From an uncultured Shewanella sp. (GTDB taxonomy: Bacteria > Pseudomonadota > Gammaproteobacteria > Enterobacterales > Shewanellaceae): a stretch of DNA of 48,552 bases. The stretch covers positions 1-48,552 of the forward strand of contig NZ_CANMWS010000036.1 in assembly GCF_947501665.1 (NCBI RefSeq), given 5' to 3'. The position numbers and the translations under genes were made by a program. Shown here in pieces: positions 37,080-46,008 of the stretch (within the stretch, counting starts at the first letter, position 1; every line of letters starts with the position of its first letter). The notes beneath the pieces were generated by a model. It made no database searches. It saw only the letters and a program-made list of their open reading frames with translations, and was not told the DNA's origin.

Positions 37080-37759
37080 TGCAATACAAAGATATCAAAT
37101 ACAGCTTGAAACAAAGTAAGCGAAAGACCACTAGTATTCTTATCGAGCGGGATGGGAGTGTCACTGTGCTGGCCCCTGAAAGCTATGATATTGAGAAAGT
37201 AGAGTGCATTGTTGAAGAAAAACGGAGTTGGATTTACCGTAACCTAGCAGAGTGGGAAGACCTTAATCGTACTAAGGTTGAGCGCGAATTCGTCAGTGGT
37301 GAAGGTTTTCCTTATCTAGGCAGAAGCTATCGATTAAAGCTGGTTGATGAGCAGAAAGAAGGGCTTATTTTGAAAAATGGTTACTTCCTGATGCGCCGCG
37401 ATAAAGTTGAATACGCAAGTTCGCTATTCAAACATTTCTATCGCACTAAAGGGTTAACACGGATCAGTAAGCGAGTAGCGCATTTCGCTCCCAAACTGGG
37501 TGTGGATTATCGTGCTATTCGTGTAATGGAGCTTCAGCACCACTGGGCTTCATGCTCACCTAAAGGTGACTTGAATTTTCACTGGCGCTGCCTGATGGCA
37601 CCACTTGCTGTTTTGGATTACATCGTGGTTCATGAGTTAGTTCACCAGATAGAGCGTAATCATAGCGCTGCATTTTGGAATCACGTCGATAAAATCATGC
37701 CTGACTACCAAAAACAGGTGTCTTGGTTAAAACATAATGGTGCAGGAATGGATCTGTAG
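37079..37759 (+). CDS. YgjP-like (DUF45/WLM) metallopeptidase-type protein
   Basis: 226 residues of the YgjP/DUF45 family. The zinc motif is HELVHQIERNHS, with H185, E186, H189 and a third ligand H195 close behind. Upstream is the conserved WASCSPKGDLNFHWR block. Its ATG overlaps the stop of hsdR (TAATG), so it is translated with hsdR. This family is often the last gene of type I restriction operons, but its biochemical role there is not established; a protease acting on the restriction complex is a reasonable guess. No signal peptide, so cytoplasmic. Confidence 0.92.
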   Translation: MQYKDIKYSLKQSKRKTTSILIERDGSVTVLAPESYDIEKVECIVEEKRSWIYRNLAEWEDLNRTKVEREFVSGEGFPYLGRSYRLKLVDEQKEGLILKNGYFLMRRDKVEYASSLFKHFYRTKGLTRISKRVAHFAPKLGVDYRAIRVMELQHHWASCSPKGDLNFHWRCLMAPLAVLDYIVVHELVHQIERNHSAAFWNHVDKIMPDYQKQVSWLKHNGAGMDL

Positions 37760-37889
37760 GCGTGTATTTGAGATCTTTTAGAGGGGCACCATAGGCACCC
37801 ATTATTAATCAAAAAATAAAAATCACTTATTCATACAACTCATTCATACAAACAACAATAAACAGGCTGCTTTCAGCCAAGAGGGTCAG

Positions 37890-38291
37890 ATGTTCACGAA
37901 AAAATTATGTTGGCTCTTTTATTTAGTGCCTTTTAGCTTAATCGCTTATTCTGGGTTTGATTCTGAAGACTTTAATAGCGATCTGGTTGCGGTGACCTTT
38001 GAGCTGGTGGGCGCCGTACTCTCTCTACTTGTGCTTCTGGTGGGCTTTTTGTTTGCTTTTAATCGGACTCAGCTGATTAATGCGATGGCATTAAAAGTAC
38101 TTTTCTGGTTGGCATTGGTTGATGAAACCATAGGGTTTATCGATATTTTTGCTGGCACAGAGCTGTTATCGGCAAAAGTAATCACTTTTTTATTTATTAT
38201 CCCTATCTTTATTTTGTTGTGGCTGGCCGCTTATGGTGCTAGAAAGCCGTTTTCTTTGCAACAAACCTCTGGTATAAAAGTAGGGTTGTGA
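37890..38291 (+). CDS. small membrane protein, 133 aa
   Basis: I do not recognise the family. Four hydrophobic segments lie at about 5-22, 37-60, 66-85 and 96-115. The loop between the first two is acidic (GFDSEDFNSD). The start has GAGGG seven bases upstream. It could be a DUF-type inner-membrane protein. It is 130 bp after the restriction operon on the same strand, so read-through is possible, but a functional link is not shown. Confidence 0.7.
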   Translation: MFTKKLCWLFYLVPFSLIAYSGFDSEDFNSDLVAVTFELVGAVLSLLVLLVGFLFAFNRTQLINAMALKVLFWLALVDETIGFIDIFAGTELLSAKVITFLFIIPIFILLWLAAYGARKPFSLQQTSGIKVGL

Positions 38292-38383
38292 ATTAAATAG
38301 TATTAGCTCCAGTTTAGAGCTCAGGCGTTTCATCGCTGGTTGAGCTTCTGTTTAACGTATTTTCCTTCATACTTTATATGGTT

Positions 38384-38414
38384 AAAAACAAGCGCCCCTA
38401 TGAGGGGGAGCTTG
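38384..38414 (-). terminator. terminator of the lipoprotein gene
   Basis: CAAGC-G-CCCC and GGGG-A-GCTTG pair around a short TATGAG loop (38389-38414), followed on the minus strand by five T's. It lies 14 bases after the stop of the gene at 38429. Confidence 0.85.
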
Positions 38415-38428
38415 CTTACTGGGTTAGT

Positions 38429-38923
38429 TTAACGTACACATTCAGCTTCGCGATTTTGCTCAACCTTGTTATTTGAATAACGGCCATCTGGAAGTATTTC
38501 AAAAATTGAAATCAAGCAGTTGTTAGCAAATGATGATATATCAACTGAGTAATGCTTGTGTGCTTCAGCCTTAAAAGAGATAGGGCCGACGTTGCATGAG
38601 GAGAGTTTATTGCCGGATGCAAGGGAATAGTAGCCCATTAGCGATACTTGAGTGTCTTTAGGGACAAAATAGTCTCTGGTTTTAGGATTGATGCCCATCC
38701 AGTGATTGGACACACTGCCTGAATTATGATAATCGGCACATTGGTCAGTGCCGGCGGTGTTGATACTAAAGCGTCTTATTGGGCTGTAGAAGACGGAGCC
38801 GCCCCCTAATCTGTCACCAAAAGTGATGACGGGATCTTCTGATGAAGTGCTCTGATAGTGATATTGGGTAGTACATCCACAAAGGGCTCCTACCGCACAT
38901 AACAAAAAACATTTTAACTTCAT
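38429..38923 (-). CDS. small lipoprotein, 164 aa
   Basis: The signal peptide ends in a good lipobox (LLCAVGALCGC, Cys17). The mature part contains four more cysteines (QCADYH, SSCNVG, NNCLISI, AECVR) and mixed beta-type sequence. The family is not recognised. Position +2 after the Cys is Thr, so sorting to the outer membrane is expected. It is convergent with the membrane-protein gene at 37890. Confidence 0.8.
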   Translation of the reverse strand: MKLKCFLLCAVGALCGCTTQYHYQSTSSEDPVITFGDRLGGGSVFYSPIRRFSINTAGTDQCADYHNSGSVSNHWMGINPKTRDYFVPKDTQVSLMGYYSLASGNKLSSCNVGPISFKAEAHKHYSVDISSFANNCLISIFEILPDGRYSNNKVEQNREAECVR

Positions 38924-39468
38924 AATGTCAGTTTACCTTTACTCTATTTTATCTGTGGATATTGCCTCTTATTATACTATGTTATTAATAATATTAATTT
39001 TTTAGGTGATTAAACGATGGAGATAACAACGATTTGAATCATTTGAAGCCCTGAATGCGTAACAAACATTCGATGCTGAGGGAGAGGGACGAATGCAGGG
39101 TAATAAAGCCGATGACATTGTGTTTTTCTATCAAGGTATTGTTGAGCATGTTTAGTCGGCGATACCTGAAACTCAAGTATTGATTAAATAACCTGTTTTA
39201 CCTTCAGGCCTTATATTGGCTCAGCTTTGGCCATTAAGCTTATTTACACTCTTTTGATACTGAATAGGATTCAATTTTTTCATTAGGGCCTGTTGACGCA
39301 TAAGGGCTTGCTTGAGCGCCTGACTTTGAGTTTTTGTTGATGGAAGCCTATATTGGTTTTATTTATTTTGCGCAATAGGCTTTTGTTTATCTTTAGGTTT
39401 ATTTGTCATTTTCTGGTATAACAGGGTATGAATTTGTTGAAGTTTCACGGGTATAAAAGGATCTTAGC
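38924..39468. other. 545-bp gene-free stretch
   Basis: No supported gene. A short frame from ATG 39093 (MQGNKADDIVFFYQGIVEHV, then stop) has protein-like composition and continues in frame past the stop with SAIPETQVLIK. It may be a gene remnant, but I cannot name it. The right end holds the leader of the methyltransferase gene. Confidence 0.4.
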
Positions 39469-41300
39469 TTGTCTACTTCTGATAGTTATAAAGCGTACAA
39501 CTTAGATTACAATTATAATGCGGCGCAATTATTTGAGCAGTATTTATCGGTGCCCTGCGAGCAGGTGCATGGGGCGTGGCTGCATCATGTGCAGCCGCTA
39601 TTTACCGCTGACTCTTCATTTGAGCATAAAAGAGGGGGCAATAGTGCGCCGCGTATTCTCGATATTGGTGCGGGAGCGGGACGGGATGCCAAGTACTTTG
39701 CTGAAAGGTTTGCCGAGCGTCTTGAGGATAAAGGCGCTCAAAAAGCCATGGGGAAGGATTGCCAAGTATTTGCGGTGGAGCCAGCGGCTGTGCTGGCGAA
39801 AATGGGGCAAACTCATACGAAAGATTTACAGGTGAAATGGCACGAAGATTCTTTGCCTACGATTGGTAAGGTGAGCCGATACGGGGTGAGTTTTGATCTG
39901 ATCTTATTAAGTGCTGTGTGGATGCATATCCCGCCCTCATCAAGGGAACGTGCTATGCGCAAGCTAGCTAATTTATTAAAACCTGGTGGAAAATTGGTGA
40001 TCACTTTGCGTTTTGCTCAAGGAGAGGCAGAGCGACTTGCACAAGCTCAGCGTAATATGCACCAAGTGTGTATCGATGAGTTGCAACATTTAGCCCAAGG
40101 CGTGGGCTTAGTGGTGGTGGATAAAATCCTTAGTCAGCCCGATAGTCTTGGCCGCTTAGATGTGCAGTGGCAAACCTTAGTCTTGATGCTGCCCGATGAT
40201 GGTGTTGGCGGGCTACCCATATTAAGGCATATCATTGTTAACGATAATAAATCCTCCACTTATAAATTGGCATTATTGAGAGTATTATTACGCATTGCCG
40301 ATGATCATCCTGGTACTGCGCTGCGTTATGAAGCAGACAAGGTGATTTTACCTTTGGGGCTTGTCGCGCTTTATTGGTGCCGCCAGTTTAAGCCACTGTT
40401 AGATGGCAAACAGGGTGGCGGGAATGACAGTATGACGATCAGGCAAAGTAGCGATCCCAACAAAGGCTTGAGCTTTGTGAAAGCGAGTGGTTGGTAGCAA
40501 TTAACCTCAAGAATAGCCGATGATTATCAGGTGGGGAATCTGTTTGTCGGCGATGAGGCTAAAGCGCTGCATCGGACTTTGTCGGTGGCGGCGCAAACCA
40601 TACGGGATATGCCTTGCAAATATATTCGTGTGCCCAATAGCACTGAGCAATTGTTTTCTGTAGATTATCAAAAAGTCATTGCGAAAGAGACGTTATTTTT
40701 AGATCAAATGAGCTTATCGGCTTGGGGTGAGTTTGTGGTGCCCGAGTCTATTTGGTTAAGCTTTTCTCGTTTGGCCTGCTGGGTTGAACCTGTGTTGGTC
40801 AATGAATGGGTGAATGTGATGCAAGGCTATCGAGGCAATGAAGGTGTCGATAAGCTTACTTTGCTCAATGCACTTCACTGGACAGAGGCAAAGCGGAGGT
40901 GCGTTGCCGCGTCTATACGCTCAAGCAAGAAGCGTATAATTTGCAGTGTGTGTGGAGTGAGGTAAAGTTAACTGCACAATATGATATTGATCATTGCATG
41001 CCTTTTGTTCGCTGGCCCAATAACGATTTGTGGAATTTATTGCCCAGTCGCGCTCGCCTGCAGCAGTCTGAAACACGTATTTGTGATTGGTGGCAACAAG
41101 CTTGGCTAGGTTCAGATAGCCACAACTTACAGAGCGATTACTTAGAAAGTAGACATACCTATACGCAGCGCTTCTTTGCCCAAGCCAATTTGGCTCTGCC
41201 GGGACTGACGCAGACCAATAGGAGTGTCAGTGATGTATTTGAGGCCATGTTGCTGCAGCGTGTGCGCCTCAAAGAAATGCAGCAGTTAAGGGAGTGGTGA
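39469..41300 (+). pseudogene. methyltransferase-HNH nuclease fusion, broken
   Basis: The TTG start at 39469 is preceded by AAAGGATC. Residues 1-343 contain a class I SAM methyltransferase (ILDIGAGAGR at 63-72, LLSAVWMHIP, LKPGGKLVITLR) and then a helical part (SSTYKLALLRVLLRIAD). A TAG at 40495-40497 interrupts the frame, but the same frame stays open for over 450 bases (QLTSRIADDYQVGNLF..). A frameshift near 40890-40900 then leads to CRVYTLKQEAYNLQCVWS and an HNH motif, YDIDHCMPFVRWPNNDLWNL. Without the two lesions it would be one protein of about 610 residues. The 5' end of a related copy lies at 1592. Defence or DNA-modification function is inferred from the domains and the hsd neighbours. 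Confidence 0.8.
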
Positions 41301-41419
41301 TTGTGGCTTGAACGTGGATGGTTTAATTCATCTCAATGGCTACTGCTAGCATGCCACTCATGTCCAGAATGTCCCTTGCGGGAAAAAGTGTGAAATCTGC
41401 ATGAAAAATAGAGATGGAA

Positions 41420-41455
41420 ATGCCAGTAAGCTTCACTTACTGGCATGGCTTTTTT
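41420..41455 (+). terminator. terminator between pseudogene and Ig gene B
   Basis: ATGCCAGTAAG (41420-41430) pairs perfectly with CTTACTGGCAT (41436-41446). Six T's follow at 41450-41455 on the plus strand. It can also stop transcription of Ig gene B from the other side. Closely similar palindromes occur at 45707 and 47193. Confidence 0.85.
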
Positions 41456-41466
41456 AGGTTTTACTT

Positions 41467-44400
41467 CTATTCTACGACTAAAAACAATGGTGTCACATAG
41501 ACATGAGTGAGGTCATCACTAGGCGTGACATCAATGTACTCTAAGGGGAGCCTCGCTCGAATATCGGCAGGGGAGTCATGTGTGTTGGTCTGTGTATTTG
41601 TTTCGATTGTGACTTGGTTGTATTCTGTTTCACCTTGAGTGATAGTGGCGATTCCATTAGTTGTGCACCACTCAGTGGACTCTTCTTGGGTGCTGACACA
41701 CCATTGAGTGATGTCACTGACATTGCGAACGATCCCGCTTTGGAAGTGTAAATAAGCATATAAGGTGCTATTAGAATTTGTTGACATTGAGATGGTTTTG
41801 TTAACCTTGTTTTTATCATAGACTTCATTTTCTACATTTGTAATCCAGTATCCAGATATTTTATCTTCAAGTACGGAGCGTGTGATTGATGTGGTTAAGG
41901 GCTCCAATTGATCTGGCAGTAAGAAGGTGAGAGTGATGGTTATATCGTCACCTACGGCTTCGCCATAGGCTAATCCTTTAGCATTGGTTTGATTACTAAT
42001 AGTGAGAGTACCATTGTCACTACTGCTCCAGTAACTACTGGCATGTTGGGTGATATTTTGGCTTGGTGTACCGTTATCATAATGGGCATAAGCCTGTAAT
42101 TGTATAATATTTCCTTCATAGAGCTCGTTGTCGACTGTTATGCTAATGTTTGTCGGTAGACTGCCGTTCACGGTCAGTGCACTGTTATCGTATAAATTGA
42201 TCGATTGACTGCCTTGATAGAAGGCATTGATATGGGTATTTCCTGACGTTTGTGTATAGGCCTTATTATCAAAGCTTATGGCCACGGTTTGTTGAGTCTC
42301 ATCAGTAAACCAAGCTAATTTGTCACTGTGGGTTACATCCATAGTGCTGTTATCATCAAATGTCAGTATGGCAGTATAGGCTTGCTCAATGAATGTGCCT
42401 CGAGAGTGATCATCATTATTGGTGTCGATGATATTGCTTGTTAAAGCTTCAGTTGTGTCGTCGCTCAATGAAATAGCAAGGGATGACGGTGAAGTCGATG
42501 AAACCGTGAGCTGAGTGTCAGATGTTGCTATACGGGTGTCATTATCAAATTGATAATAGGCAGTAATGTTCGTATTTCCAGCATTAAAGGTATTGACATA
42601 ACCTTGTTCAATTGTGGCAATATCAGGATCGCTACTTTGCCAATAGGTGTTAGGATGATATGTGACATCGGCAGTCATGCCTTCTGAATACCATAAAGTG
42701 GCGCGATATTGTAATTCGCTGGTCAGACCGACTGTTTGAGTATCAGCGGTGAGGGTTAATTGATAGGGCGTTGCATCAACTATGGTGAGAGAGCTGGTAT
42801 CAGATAAAGCAGTGTTTTCATCGAGTATATAAGTCGCGGTGAGTGTGGCGGTACCTGAACTATTAGCTTTTAAGGTCCCTTGCTGGATACTGGCAATATT
42901 ATTATCGCTGCTCCAAAAAAGTTGGGGGTTGTTGGTGACATCGATAACGGTGTCATCATCAAAGGTGAGTTCGGCATAAAATTGTCGTTCAGTTCCTGTG
43001 GGGAGCTCATGATTTTTATTGATAATACTTAATTTCAACGGTGTTGCATTGGTAGCAAAAAGTGGACTCGTATGTGTTAAGGCCGTATTGGCGTCGACTC
43101 TAAATGTTGCTTGAACCTCAGTATTACCCTCTGTGATGATTGTACCTGTGCCTGTATCATCGATAAACGCAATATTTCCGTTTGCCACCGACCAAGAGAG
43201 ATTAGGATCGGTTGTGATATCTCTGGTCCAGCCATTAGAATAAGTTACTGACGCACTGTAAGCTTGTTCTGCATTGAGACCAAGGTGCAAATTTTGAGGC
43301 GTTACGGTGATATAGCTTGGACTGGCAGTGTTAATATTGGCAGTTGTACTGCCTTGCAAAATGCTCCCATCCAGTGTTTGATAAGTGACTATAATCTCTG
43401 CGCTGCCTGCTTCAATCGCGCTGACCAACCCATTTATGACAGTAGTATTTTCGGCAGGTTTTGATTGCCAGGATGTATTGGCTTTATCAGTGATGTCTTC
43501 AGTGAAGCCATTATCATAAACCAAAATTGCTTGATAGTTTTGTTTATCGCCTTTTGACAGGATCTGGTTTTGAGGAATGACTTTGACATACTCAGGTTGT
43601 GCAGAGGAAACAAATAATGTCGCGTTCGCTTTCAAATTAGAAAACATCACGCTGATGTCAGTATTTCCACTCGATAAAGCTTTAGCGACTCCTTTATTGA
43701 TATCGGTGTTGCTAATTATGGCAACGATTTTATCACTGCTTTGAAATGTGGTGCTACTATTATGAGTGACATCTTTCGTCGTATTATCGGTATAGGTGAC
43801 GATGGCGGTATAAGCTTGAGAAGCTTGATTACCAATGGTTGCCTCTTTGGGGAGTAGGTCAATGGATTGAGGCTGGGCTGTTGTCACTGTGTGTATTGTA
43901 CTGATACTGTGATCGTAAAAAGTTGCTGTGATAGTGGTATTTCCGGCTGCGATAGACTCGACATAACCAGTGTCGTTAATGGTTGCCACATTGGGATGAC
44001 TGCTAGACCAGCGAATATTGGTATCTTTTGTTGCATTATAGATTTCGCCATTGTCATGTTGTATCAATACTTTATATTGGGTTTCAATGCCTACTGGGCT
44101 TCGCTGCGTTTTTGGGGTTAGACCAATATTGGTGATTTTAGTGGGTATGTATGTCATAGCTAATTGGGAGGAAAGGGCAGTCATATTTCGATATTGCCCT
44201 AGTATGGTGGCTTGACAATTTTCTTCTCCCTGTTGAGCTTGAATACGTTTTTGTTCAGTAGTGGTAATGGAAAAGCAATTATTTTCTTCAATCGATATGA
44301 TTAAATCGTCATCAGTGCTGATATCTTCAGTGGTGCCGTTATCATTTAAGAGTGTTGCAGTGATAGGTTCTTGGGCGAGTGTGATTAAAAAGTTACTATT

Positions 44401-44766
44401 ATTTGATAGTATTAATGATTCTGGTAGGGAATTTGCCACATAAAGATTTGCGGAAGCGCTAATGCCGTTTATTGTAGTGGTAATAAGGGTTTCCCCCTCA
44501 TCTATTCCTATTGCCACACCAGTATCAATGGTGGCAATGGCTGTATCACTACTACTCCAATTGGCAACATTCGTGACTGTAGCGGTACTATTATCGCTAT
44601 AGGTAGCAACGAGCGTATAAGTTTGAGTGCCATTGAGATTGACGTATGCGTTACTGGGAGTGAGGGCGAGACTGGTAATATCATCTCTATTTGAGTCTGA
44701 ACTATCACATGCCGTTAGCATGAAGAGAGATAAAAATAAAATGAGACATTTTGTTAACGAAGTCAT
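41467..44766 (-). CDS. Ig-like (BIG2) repeat lipoprotein B, 11 domains
   Basis: The chosen ATG at 44766 has AAGGA seven bases upstream; the frame runs open to 44799. The signal peptide ends in FMLTAC, a textbook lipobox with Cys20, followed by a DSSDSNRDD linker. The remaining 1080 residues are about eleven Ig-like units of 85-110 residues with Y.A.L.Y.D....DVT, W.SSD...A.I and G.T.I.A. The last units are more diverged, and the ninth has an insert (DTNNDDHSRGT). It is paralogous to gene A. It lies 83 bp downstream of a beta-barrel gene in the same direction, so the two are probably one operon. Likely a surface stalk or adhesin. Confidence 0.9.
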   Translation of the reverse strand: MTSLTKCLILFLSLFMLTACDSSDSNRDDITSLALTPSNAYVNLNGTQTYTLVATYSDNSTATVTNVANWSSSDTAIATIDTGVAIGIDEGETLITTTINGISASANLYVANSLPESLILSNNSNFLITLAQEPITATLLNDNGTTEDISTDDDLIISIEENNCFSITTTEQKRIQAQQGEENCQATILGQYRNMTALSSQLAMTYIPTKITNIGLTPKTQRSPVGIETQYKVLIQHDNGEIYNATKDTNIRWSSSHPNVATINDTGYVESIAAGNTTITATFYDHSISTIHTVTTAQPQSIDLLPKEATIGNQASQAYTAIVTYTDNTTKDVTHNSSTTFQSSDKIVAIISNTDINKGVAKALSSGNTDISVMFSNLKANATLFVSSAQPEYVKVIPQNQILSKGDKQNYQAILVYDNGFTEDITDKANTSWQSKPAENTTVINGLVSAIEAGSAEIIVTYQTLDGSILQGSTTANINTASPSYITVTPQNLHLGLNAEQAYSASVTYSNGWTRDITTDPNLSWSVANGNIAFIDDTGTGTIITEGNTEVQATFRVDANTALTHTSPLFATNATPLKLSIINKNHELPTGTERQFYAELTFDDDTVIDVTNNPQLFWSSDNNIASIQQGTLKANSSGTATLTATYILDENTALSDTSSLTIVDATPYQLTLTADTQTVGLTSELQYRATLWYSEGMTADVTYHPNTYWQSSDPDIATIEQGYVNTFNAGNTNITAYYQFDNDTRIATSDTQLTVSSTSPSSLAISLSDDTTEALTSNIIDTNNDDHSRGTFIEQAYTAILTFDDNSTMDVTHSDKLAWFTDETQQTVAISFDNKAYTQTSGNTHINAFYQGSQSINLYDNSALTVNGSLPTNISITVDNELYEGNIIQLQAYAHYDNGTPSQNITQHASSYWSSSDNGTLTISNQTNAKGLAYGEAVGDDITITLTFLLPDQLEPLTTSITRSVLEDKISGYWITNVENEVYDKNKVNKTISMSTNSNSTLYAYLHFQSGIVRNVSDITQWCVSTQEESTEWCTTNGIATITQGETEYNQVTIETNTQTNTHDSPADIRARLPLEYIDVTPSDDLTHVYVTPLFLVVE

Positions 44767-44849
44767 CAGCTTATCCTTTATTTTAAATTGTTCCAGCATT
44801 GGATACGGCTGATGTTGGAATGAGGGATATTGGTTATGCTACAGATTAT

Positions 44850-45482
44850 TTATTGTTCAAATTGAATGACAAAGCCAAGCATGACACTTAAGGAGCCAAA
44901 ATCTTTTATGGTATCTTTGCCTGCATAATCATTGACGTTAAGGTTCAAATCATACACATCGTAACGGACACTCAAATCGACCCCCATGTGTTCGGAAAAC
45001 ACATAGGACATACCCGCAGCGAATGAGCCACTTAAGCTTGTTGCACTTTTAGATTCAATGTCAAACCCAGCAATAGGGCTTTCTTTCCAGTCGGCATAAG
45101 CTAAACCAATCCCACCAGAAAGGTGCAGTAATAATTCTTTTTGCTCAAAGGTAAAGTCGTGTCTGATCCCCGTGGTAAACAGGTGAATATTCCTATCACT
45201 GTGCTCCAGTAAGGCATAATCGAGATAGGGCTGATAAAGATCAGCTAATTTTTTTGCAGACAATATATTGAGGTTGTAAGCGGCTCCACTGTTATCGTAA
45301 CGATATGAGCCGTCTACTGTTCCATAGCGTTGGTTTTTGCTGTTGTAGGCTTTGCTGTATCCTGCTGCTATGGTGAGTTTATCAAGTGTAAAGAGACTTG
45401 ATGATGTTTGAGGAGGGGGAGTTTGAGCAATGCTTTGGCCTGAGATTAATAATATAGGGAGCATCCAAGTTGCTTTCATCAT
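44850..45482 (-). CDS. outer-membrane beta-barrel protein, 210 aa
   Basis: A signal peptide (MMKATWMLPILLISGQSIAQ) is followed by a short Pro/Gln/Thr/Ser segment and alternating amphipathic strands (KLTIAAGYSKAYNSK, AAGMSYVFSEHMGVDLSVRYDVY, LSVMLGFVIQFEQ). This is typical of an eight-stranded OmpA/OmpW-like barrel. It ends in Phe-Glu-Gln rather than a terminal Phe. AAAGG precedes ATG 45482 (ATG 45479 is also possible). It is first in a probable operon with Ig lipoprotein B. Whether it anchors, exports or simply accompanies that protein is unknown. Confidence 0.8.
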   Translation of the reverse strand: MMKATWMLPILLISGQSIAQTPPPQTSSSLFTLDKLTIAAGYSKAYNSKNQRYGTVDGSYRYDNSGAAYNLNILSAKKLADLYQPYLDYALLEHSDRNIHLFTTGIRHDFTFEQKELLLHLSGGIGLAYADWKESPIAGFDIESKSATSLSGSFAAGMSYVFSEHMGVDLSVRYDVYDLNLNVNDYAGKDTIKDFGSLSVMLGFVIQFEQ

Positions 45483-45706
45483 TCATTACCTTTCTATTAA
45501 TTTATATGAAGTATAGAAAGATAATGAATGAAAGCTATTTTTTTACTCAAAAATGGGTTTAAATAATAGGTGGTTCAAAGAGCCAGAGTGTATATAAGGC
45601 ATAAAGTTAAGTTTATTGGTATCCCTGAGAGTTATGATTAGAAAGCCTGTTAGAGGTTAGTGATATTTTTTGGTGTATAGATAAGAAAAAGTGGCCTTTA
45701 AGGTCT

Positions 45707-45738
45707 AATGCCGATAAGTTAAGCTTACTGGCATTTTT
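45707..45738. terminator. imperfect palindrome at the end of IS4 remnant
   Basis: AATGCCGATAAG (45707-45718) and CTTACTGGCATT (45724-45735) pair with two mismatches, followed by T's on the plus strand. The stop codon of the transposase remnant lies within the palindrome. It resembles those at 41420 and 47193. Confidence 0.6.
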
Positions 45739-45994
45739 TATTTCTAGCATATCGCTGTGGTCTTTGTTTGACTGTTCTGGGAAAGGTTCGTGTTCGTCTG
45801 GGTTCCAGAATTAAACTTTCAACCATTGCATAAAAATGTTTAAGTTGGCGGGGTATTGCGCCCGGTGTAGAGTAAGGTAACCCCACTAATAATCTTAAAA
45901 TATGCGCTAAAGCGCCATTAAAACTTAACTGATAAGGAAGATAATCTCCTTTGAGCTGATGGCACATTTTTACCATCTGATAACGGACAAGGTT
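45725..45994 (-). pseudogene. C-terminal fragment of IS4-family transposase
   Basis: The frame begins abruptly NLVRYQMVKMCHQLKGDYLP and ends RTRTFPRTVKQRPQRYARNKK. Both are characteristic of the C-terminal domain of IS4-type transposases, including the YN..RYQM helix after the catalytic core. The catalytic residues are missing. A stop lies directly upstream of the first residue, so the 5' part was lost at a junction near 45994. Confidence 0.85.
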
Positions 45995-46008
45995 TTAGGT
46001 CACTGATG

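Noticed and set aside
37780..37805. Possible terminator after the metallopeptidase gene
   Set aside because: The GGCACC sequences are direct rather than inverted repeats and no stable stem forms.
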